Below are positions 57,597 through 64,000 of a stretch of DNA of 64,000 nucleotides, piece after piece; the first letter of the stretch is position 1, and the number at the start of each line of letters is the position of its first letter. The notes beneath the pieces were generated by a model, which made no database searches, was not told the origin of the DNA, and saw only the letters and a list, made by a program, of their open reading frames with translations. A program made the translations under genes and the position numbers. This stretch comes from Laccaria trichodermophora (lineage: Eukaryota; Basidiomycota; Agaricomycetes; Agaricales; Hydnangiaceae), in contig JACTVC010000005.1 of the NCBI GenBank assembly GCA_018417955.1, positions 2,138,270 through 2,202,269 of the forward strand, read 5' to 3'.

Positions 57597-58427
57597 TCAC
57601 TCCGGCCGCTGGCATACCCTGAGCTTCTCAGCATCAAGTTTGGAAGACAAATATACAAGATCTTCCCACTCCCTAATCTGCCGCGTCATGAGATCGACCT
57701 CGGCCTCGGCATGTTCAATCTTCTCCACGATGAGTTCCCGCGCTTGCTCCAATTGTGCTTTAAGCCGGCTGACGTCCTCGGGTGATAGGGTTGATGTTTG
57801 AAGGTTTGTTCGTACAAGTGGCAAAGCGCCATCGGCAGCCCACTTATACCACTTGGCTGACTGGCTAAGCATATAGTAGATTCCCTCCTTCGGATAACTT
57901 TTAGGAGTCGTCCACCATGGAAACTGATATGAAGGCCGAACAGCATCTCTTCGAATTGCGATGTCGGGGTGAAGAGGGTCACGTTGAATACAGCTTCTAA
58001 GGAACGCGGGGACCTCAAACTGGGGCCGACGTCAGCAAGTAAAAAAGCGTTCGGGATGGCTTACCTCATGCCCATGAACGAAGGCCATTCCAATACTATC
58101 AATCATGAAGCCCTTTCCAAAGCAACAAGGTTAGTCGCGGCCAGATCCAGAAAAATCCAGGTGGCTCACCACTTCGGCCGCATAATACTCATTCCATGAG
58201 ATTTGGAACTCGGGCTCGATAGGCTTTGCAAGCTTAGCCGCGTGAATGGCCCTAAATCGAGATGACCAGTAGTCGAGCACTTCCTGGAACTCCTGCTGGT
58301 TCTCCCACAGTAGACGTTTACCAAAATGTGCTTCAAACTTTTTTCCTTCAATCATATCCTTCATCCAGTCAATTTCAACCTGCAGCACAGGGGGTACTGG
58401 TGTTGAGAGTACTGGTGTAGAAGACAT
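57597..58427 (-). CDS. Unknown 242-aa KDZ companion protein (copy 2)
   Basis: Mirror of 30883-31713, same exon structure and protein, no lesion seen. It starts 34 bp from the broken KDZ gene. Confidence 0.78.
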
Positions 58428-58461
58428 GGTGGTGATGGATAAAGATGGATGATAATCTAAT

Positions 58462-61400
58462 TCAACCAAGATTAGGTAATGCAATGGACTGGCACATGAC
58501 ACCGGCATTTATAAATTCTTTCGTGGCCTGGAAGGCAAGCTGTTTCCACATACTGATTTGTCCCTCCGCAAAGGAAACATGTCCCGGCTTGTCTGGCACC
58601 AAGTCCCTCAGCCCGGTCCACTCCTTGGCTTTATTGATGAAAAAGAGCCGGGTCCAGTTCATTTCGTTTGGGATCAAGGTATGCTCTTCCAACCAACGGT
58701 CATACCGAGCTTTTGCTCTAAGCCAATTCACCCGATATACTATTGGGTTGCTTTGGTTTCAATTCTTCTAGAGGGTATGAAAGTGGTTGGATCTGACCTT
58801 GTTCCATGTAAGTTGAACCCAACGAATCATCCGCCACGGCCATATTCCAGAACCATGGCAAAGCAATATTTCTTTGACCCCGGGCGTTGCCATCGTATAC
58901 CGTAGTTAGTGCCCTTGTATCTTTTTTCCCTATCGGCTTGTATCGGTCACGAGTGCCCCTAGGAGCATTGAGCTGATTGAGAGCCCATCGAGCTTGGTTG
59001 TATGCCCGGAGAGCACTTTTCATATCGCGATCCGATCCTTGTACAGCATCGTAAGCCCGAGTTACACGTTTTTTCGATTTCTCGGCTCGAATTCTCTTGC
59101 GATAAAGGAATGACTTGTAACCGATGGCTTCACGTAAACGTCTCAGAGCGTTATTTGCCTGGGCCACTCTCAATTCTATCTCTATGCACCTGGCTTCTCC
59201 CAGTGATGTAGGCAGAAGGGCCGATTGGAATGAGGATGGTAAGAGAATTTGTTGATGTTCGGCCGATCCATACCCCCGATCAGGCATACTGGGTACAGGA
59301 ATCTCCTCTCCATCGCAATCGCTCCAGTCATCGTCATCCACGATCTCCTCCGAGAGCGGTGGATCATGAATAGTTGCTTCATTGATATCCAAGCTGGGAA
59401 AATGGCCTTGACCGGCCTCGGAAAACTCTTCAAGGTGCTTCGACAGCTTCTCTCGACGTTTCATGATCTCCAGCTTCTGATCGGCACTTGGACGACTGCC
59501 TTGAGCCTTCACAAAGGCGGCCAATTCGGCTCTGGATTGTTCAATGTTTGAATCTAGCAATATCTGACTTCACTCACTGGGCTTCCTGAATTTTGATACC
59601 GCTGTTTACCCATCCAGTTAACCCCGGCTTGGCCTTGCCTTCCTGTTCTTTAGTCATAAGTTTTAGCCGAATGCCCTTTTCGGTCTCGGCTGATTCAAGG
59701 ATTTTACAGCTGGCATTTGTGATGGAAAACGGTCCTTACCTTCCTTGACCTTGACGTAATAGATGTCCATGGCGGAAAGGTCCTTTGCCCGGTTCAAATT
59801 TGCTGTTTTGATCTGTTGCTCCCATTCTTGAATCTGTTCCTTACTTGCCGAGGCACTTAATTCTTCAAGGGCCTGGAAGCTCTCAGAGAGCCGAGTTTTG
59901 CTCGTTTCCACTTCTTGCAAAGGCTACTCACTTGACTCTTATTAGCTTAACAGCGATGTAAAAGCAGTTGAACATAGATACCCATATTGATCATTTTTTT
60001 CCAGTTGTTATCTAGCATGTGAGCGTCCAATACCTCGGATCTATGGGCCAAAGTCATGGTCCGGGTGGTGCGACCGACCTCGTTGAGAACAGCCCACAAC
60101 GTCTCCAAGATCTCTCCATCTGTTTGACCGGCCCCGGGGATGAATGTTGGGGCAAATCTTGGAAAGCATATTTCTTGATGGCCATGGACATGGAATAAGC
60201 CGATCCCGAATACCAATAACAAGTCCGGTCTGATCCAGAGGTGTTTGGCACCACGTTTTATCCGAGCCATCAAATTCACCATATACTGGCAGTTGATGTC
60301 ATAGACAAAAATAACCCTTTTTCTTCACGGTCATGGTATTCTTTAGAGCCTGGCACAAGGCATAGTCCATGTTCATTTGCCTGTTTCGTAAATGAATGGT
60401 TCAACCTGAAGATAACTGCCATACCGTTCTCCCTTTTGAAAATCTACCACCGAGCCCGGACAAAATGTGCCGTGGCGAAGGCAAGCGATGGCCCCAATTC
60501 CTGTAGCATCGAAACCTCGGTGGAATACATTTTTATTGTTGATGGCATCGTGCTCATGACATGTCCTCGGCTGAAAGAATCAGACATCGGCCGACTTGCT
60601 CGAAGGATAAAACTGACATCATTATCTTCAATGGCGTCCCGAAGGTGGCTCAAGTAGGGCCCTCTTCGGGTCATGAAACCATGGCCATCTTTCAGCCAAA
60701 CATCGTCCTCGGGTCGTGCCTGTTTCTGGTGTGCTGCTGTGAAATTGCCATCGGCTACAAATCCTCGGGTATACTTCCAATTCTCTGGATCTTCAGGATT
60801 TTCATTCCAATCATCAGGCAGATTGACTCCGGGCTGTGGGCAGGTTGGGCAAAAAAAGACCATCTCCCCTGGTCTTGGAGCCTTATCTTTGTGTCCAAAT
60901 CCAAAAGTAGCCAGTTCGGTAAGATTACGATATTGCCTACCAGCCCTGATCAACTCGTGATACCGGTTCTGTCAAACATTTGAGTTTAGGGTTATAGCAT
61001 CTTGAACAACATACCGGAATGGAATTTGGAAATGCAAAGTTGGTGATTCTTCTCAATTTGGAGTAGTAGTGGGTGGCCGAGGTTTTGCACTCGAGATTTT
61101 CCAGCAGGTAGTCATCGAGGAGTTGAAAGGTAAAGGCAGTTTGGCAAGACTTGTAGGTGGATGGGTACAACCCAACCCGGAACAACTGTATGTCCTCGGC
61201 AGCTGCCCCCGAACATCCACAGAAGACGACCGGCAGGTGATGCACACCCGAAGTATGGACGATGGTCATGACCCTGCCACCATTGTAAACCCTATCTGGT
61301 GGCTTTGGATCGGCCGAAGTGCTAGGAAGGTCTTCAAGATCAAACCATCCGTCCTCTTCCATGTCAAAATCGGTATCCAAGTTTCTGGCTGATTGAGGGC

Positions 61401-61969
61401 ACCGTTCACCTTGGTGACCTAGGTTGACAACCAATCCTACTTTCCAGAGCCAGCTCTGTTCGAAAAGATGCCGGTCCATCGTTCAATCCGGTGGAATGGG
61501 TCTCGGCAGTGGGATGTCCGGCAGCAGTCTGTACAATACGCGGGGCCGGCAAAGCAATCCAGACATCGCCAAGCCGCCTCCTTCTTGCAAATGGTACAAA
61601 CACAGATTGAAGCCTTCCTCTCCAAAAGCTCATGGAGGTATAGATTGCGTTTCGTCTGTTTCCAGACCCTCATATAATCATTGGATGACTGAACAAAGTT
61701 AATTTAGCTCTTAGTATATGGATATATTGGATGTGAAATCTTACGTTTTTGTGAGGTGGATTGTCAAGAGGAGGGGCGTATTCAATGTATGGCAAATCTT
61801 CAGTTCCAGTTTCGTTGTCTCTTTCCAGGTGGCTGCAGTTCCGCTTTTTTACAGGAGAAGAGGGCAGGGAGGGAACAGTGGAGGAGGGAAAATGCCTCCT
61901 TCCATTTTTTTTTATAACAAGCCTGTTATAGTGGGTAATACCAGTGGTGCTGTGGGACCTTCTTCCCAT
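58462..61969 (-). pseudogene. KDZ transposase (copy 2) with four single-base losses
   Basis: Mirror of 27337-30848. Relative to the intact copy one base is missing near 61462 (after a T run, breaking the frame just after RIERWTGIF), near 60320 (A run six to five), near 60328 (GACCGGTG to GACCGTG) and near 59890 (GGG to GG, in the SLCKKWK exon). The catalytic region is therefore out of frame with the N-terminus. All four are losses in or next to homopolymers or doubled bases. Either the gene is dead or the assembly is unpolished here. Confidence 0.85.
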
Positions 61970-62769
61970 GGGTGATTATTCAAATGAGGGGGAAAGGAAA
62001 AGGAAAGTGTAGCCGTTGAATAGCAACTGCAAATATAAACAAGTGAATCTCATTTCCTGCTTGTTCAGCTTCTGTGGAGTTTATAAAAGAACTAGGACAT
62101 AATTTGTGCTTGAGAATGGTTCATTAGGATTAGGATATACAACCAGTAGGTTTGGTTTTCTACTAATACTAGAACCAGTAGATGTATGTGCATGAATTTG
62201 ATTCCGGTCAGACTACCCACATGGCTATCAACCTGGCCGCATTGCTAGCATACTTAATTGACCTCATTAGACTGCCACCAGGTATTTTCTGATTGACATG
62301 GTATACAAGCAAGCAGTGGACCCATGTTCATACTACATCCAGGTACAAGAACCAGTAAAGCCATGCATGTATGTGTGCGCAATTGATTTCCCCATGTTCT
62401 CGCAATTGATTTCCGGTCAAACCACACATATAGCCGTAACACTAAAATAAGTCGCAATAAACAATATTTTCCTGTAAATCGGAAGCACCATGTGCATCTT
62501 GCTTCTTTGAGACAATGAATGAACCATCTTCACTTTCTCCAGTTCTTTTTCTTGGAAAATGTTCACTTTTCAAACAGAATGTTAAGTCCGGTCAATTTTC
62601 TTTATCTTCTGCAAAAATGGTTGCCAATTAACCTAGATGTGCCAGCTATCCCAACTGTACTGGTTTCAAGGTAGTTTCAAGGTGTAGTTTAATATTTCTT
62701 ATCTCAGTATTCCTCAAGTCATACAGAAGTTGTTCCGATGATGATCGTCAGGGTCACAACCTTTTTGAT

Positions 62770-62850
62770 GTTTCCGTTCCGTGATGGTTTCTCCCGATCA
62801 TTACTGTTCCGTGATGCAACAACCTTAACGTTTCCGTTCCGTGATGATGC
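62770..62850. promoter_or_regulatory. Mirror of the 30-bp-periodic CATCACGGAAC motif
   Basis: Three GTTCCGTGATG words lie at about 62786, 62816 and 62846, between the broken KDZ gene and the gene starting at 62966. All three are retained. Confidence 0.4.
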
Positions 62851-62965
62851 TAATCTGTGATCGGCGCTCATCACAGATATTTTTAGCAAATCGAAGTAAC
62901 ACTCCTTGTTTAGACCTGTTTGGTCATTTACCTCTTGTCATCAAACCATCATTATACATCCCGTT

Positions 62966-64000
62966 ATGAGCACTCGTTCCGAATCCCCTAAACCATCCGA
63001 CAGTCAAACCAAGCACCATGGGTCAGGGAGGTGTTGGACAAAGGAAGAAAGCGAGTTGTTGGAGAAACATCGGGATGAGTATAGAGAGGCCGGTGACTCA
63101 GCTCGTGCCAACATATTGTCTGATGTTTTGCAAGAAATGCTGGACATACTCGCCAATGGAAAGATGTTCAACAAGGAGGAGAGAACGGCTGTGAAGAAGG
63201 TAACTAATTTTCATGGTCTAGATATTGAATCCCCTTCTGATTGATTTTTAGGATATCAAGGCTTGGTTTGGGCGGCACAGTCGCAAAAGAAGCCAAAAAA
63301 TGCCGAAGTTGGGTCAGCAATGGCACGCCCGACGTGTGTTCCGACATGAGAATAAGGAAGCCATTGATACCGAGGCTACCAAGCTCTGTATAGAAGCCAA
63401 TGAAGCTGTGTGAAACCCGGCCTAAAGGGGGAGAAAGGACTCACTTTGATTTTCGGGAGCGGGTGGTCACTACAATGATGGAGAAACTTACAAAGAAAGA
63501 GGTGAAAAGGTTAGAGAGGACGGCCGAGGAGTTCAACAAGAAGGGGGTGGACCCCGAACTCAAGTCAAAGTGAGTAATTTGATTGTCAATGTTGGTTTCT
63601 CTGAATCTGTCGTAGGTTGGCCGTGAAGAACTGCACCGCTCGGATGCATGCCTTTTCCAAGGAGATTTATGACACAATGGGTGTCCGAGTCTTTATATTT
63701 GGCTGTTACCTGAAACCCGATGGCACTTTGGACGTCTCAACCTACGACTTCAATCAAGAACTGGGCAATGGAAAGGACTACATCAATAGCCACGGCCGCA
63801 GTTTCCAAGAAGATGGAATAACGGTAGCTTCTTGGAGAGGACACAACGAAGACCACTATGGGTCTGATGAGTTGACTTCGGCCGAAGGAGGACACCGAGG
63901 TGGCCGGGCTGCCATGACTCTGGAGATGAATAACTATGGGAGCCCATTTTGCCCGATCCCTCGAAGCCACCAGTTAAAACTTCCCGTGATGTCCGAATTT
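62966..64000 (+). pseudogene. Acidic-repeat gene (copy 2), partial, two frameshifts
   Basis: Mirror of the gene starting at 26344; it runs off the window. Near 63406 the copy reads GAAGCTGTGTGAAACC where the left arm reads GAAGCTGGTGAAACC (one base gained, creating a stop). Near 63940 a GGGG run is reduced to GGG. The first exon and its intron are intact. Confidence 0.75.

Larger units (their letters stand above)
52440..64000 (-). mobile_element. Inverted second copy of the KDZ/TET element (partial, runs off the window)
   Basis: Mirror of 25310-36870. It begins with the terminal inverted repeat CACAAGTATTAGTGACC at 52440. The differences I found are a 4-bp repeat-length change near 62130 and six single-base indels, all inside two genes. 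The genes between 55754 and 58427 give the same protein sequences as their left-arm counterparts. Confidence 0.93.

Overview
The window reads as transposon-rich nuclear DNA of a basidiomycete fungus, most likely an Agaricomycete. The genes carry many short GT-AG introns (about 37-80 bp). The transposase families seen (KDZ with a CxC2-type cysteine cluster, Plavaka, hAT) and the TET/JBP-type oxygenase are typical of that group. I cannot name a species.

Layout. 0-3 kb: a decayed tandem repeat of about 170 bp. 3.8-7.5 kb: a Plavaka transposase gene on the minus strand with a premature stop. 9.2-15.1 kb: a repeat region built from an approximately 100-bp unit. It is interrupted by a hAT element (10085-12588) with perfect 18-bp terminal inverted repeats and an 8-bp target duplication, and by a 1.24-kb-arm palindrome centred at 13674. 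15.6-16.6 kb: an F-box gene copy with an internal stop.

About 17.57-36.87 kb: one large element with inverted ends. It holds a coiled-coil/Cys-cluster gene (-), a gene with FDF-type repeats (+), an acidic-repeat putative DNA-binding gene (-), an intact nine-exon KDZ transposase (+), an unknown 242-aa gene (+), an intact TET/JBP-type dioxygenase (-), an unknown 121-aa gene (-), and an array of tRNA-like repeats near its right end. From 52440 to the window end, 11.56 kb of the same element appears again in inverted orientation. It is almost identical, but its KDZ gene is broken by single-base losses.

The 15.57-kb spacer between the two copies holds an older, CpG-depleted fragment of the same element (36871-about 40833), two AT-rich minisatellites, a Zn-cluster coiled-coil gene, about 5 kb with no recognisable gene, an intact F-box gene paralogous to the one at 16 kb, and an unknown 221-aa gene.

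Biological reading (inference): the large element is a KDZ transposon that carries its own TET/JBP-type 5-methylcytosine oxygenase. The decayed fragment beside it shows C-to-T losses at CpG, the signature of cytosine methylation. The element therefore appears to carry an enzyme that could oppose the modification that erodes its relatives. Exons were joined by eye at consensus splice sites. They close into single frames for KDZ (1037 aa), TET (356 aa), the 242-aa, 121-aa and 221-aa proteins, the Zn-cluster protein (352 aa) and the F-box protein (320 aa), which supports those models.
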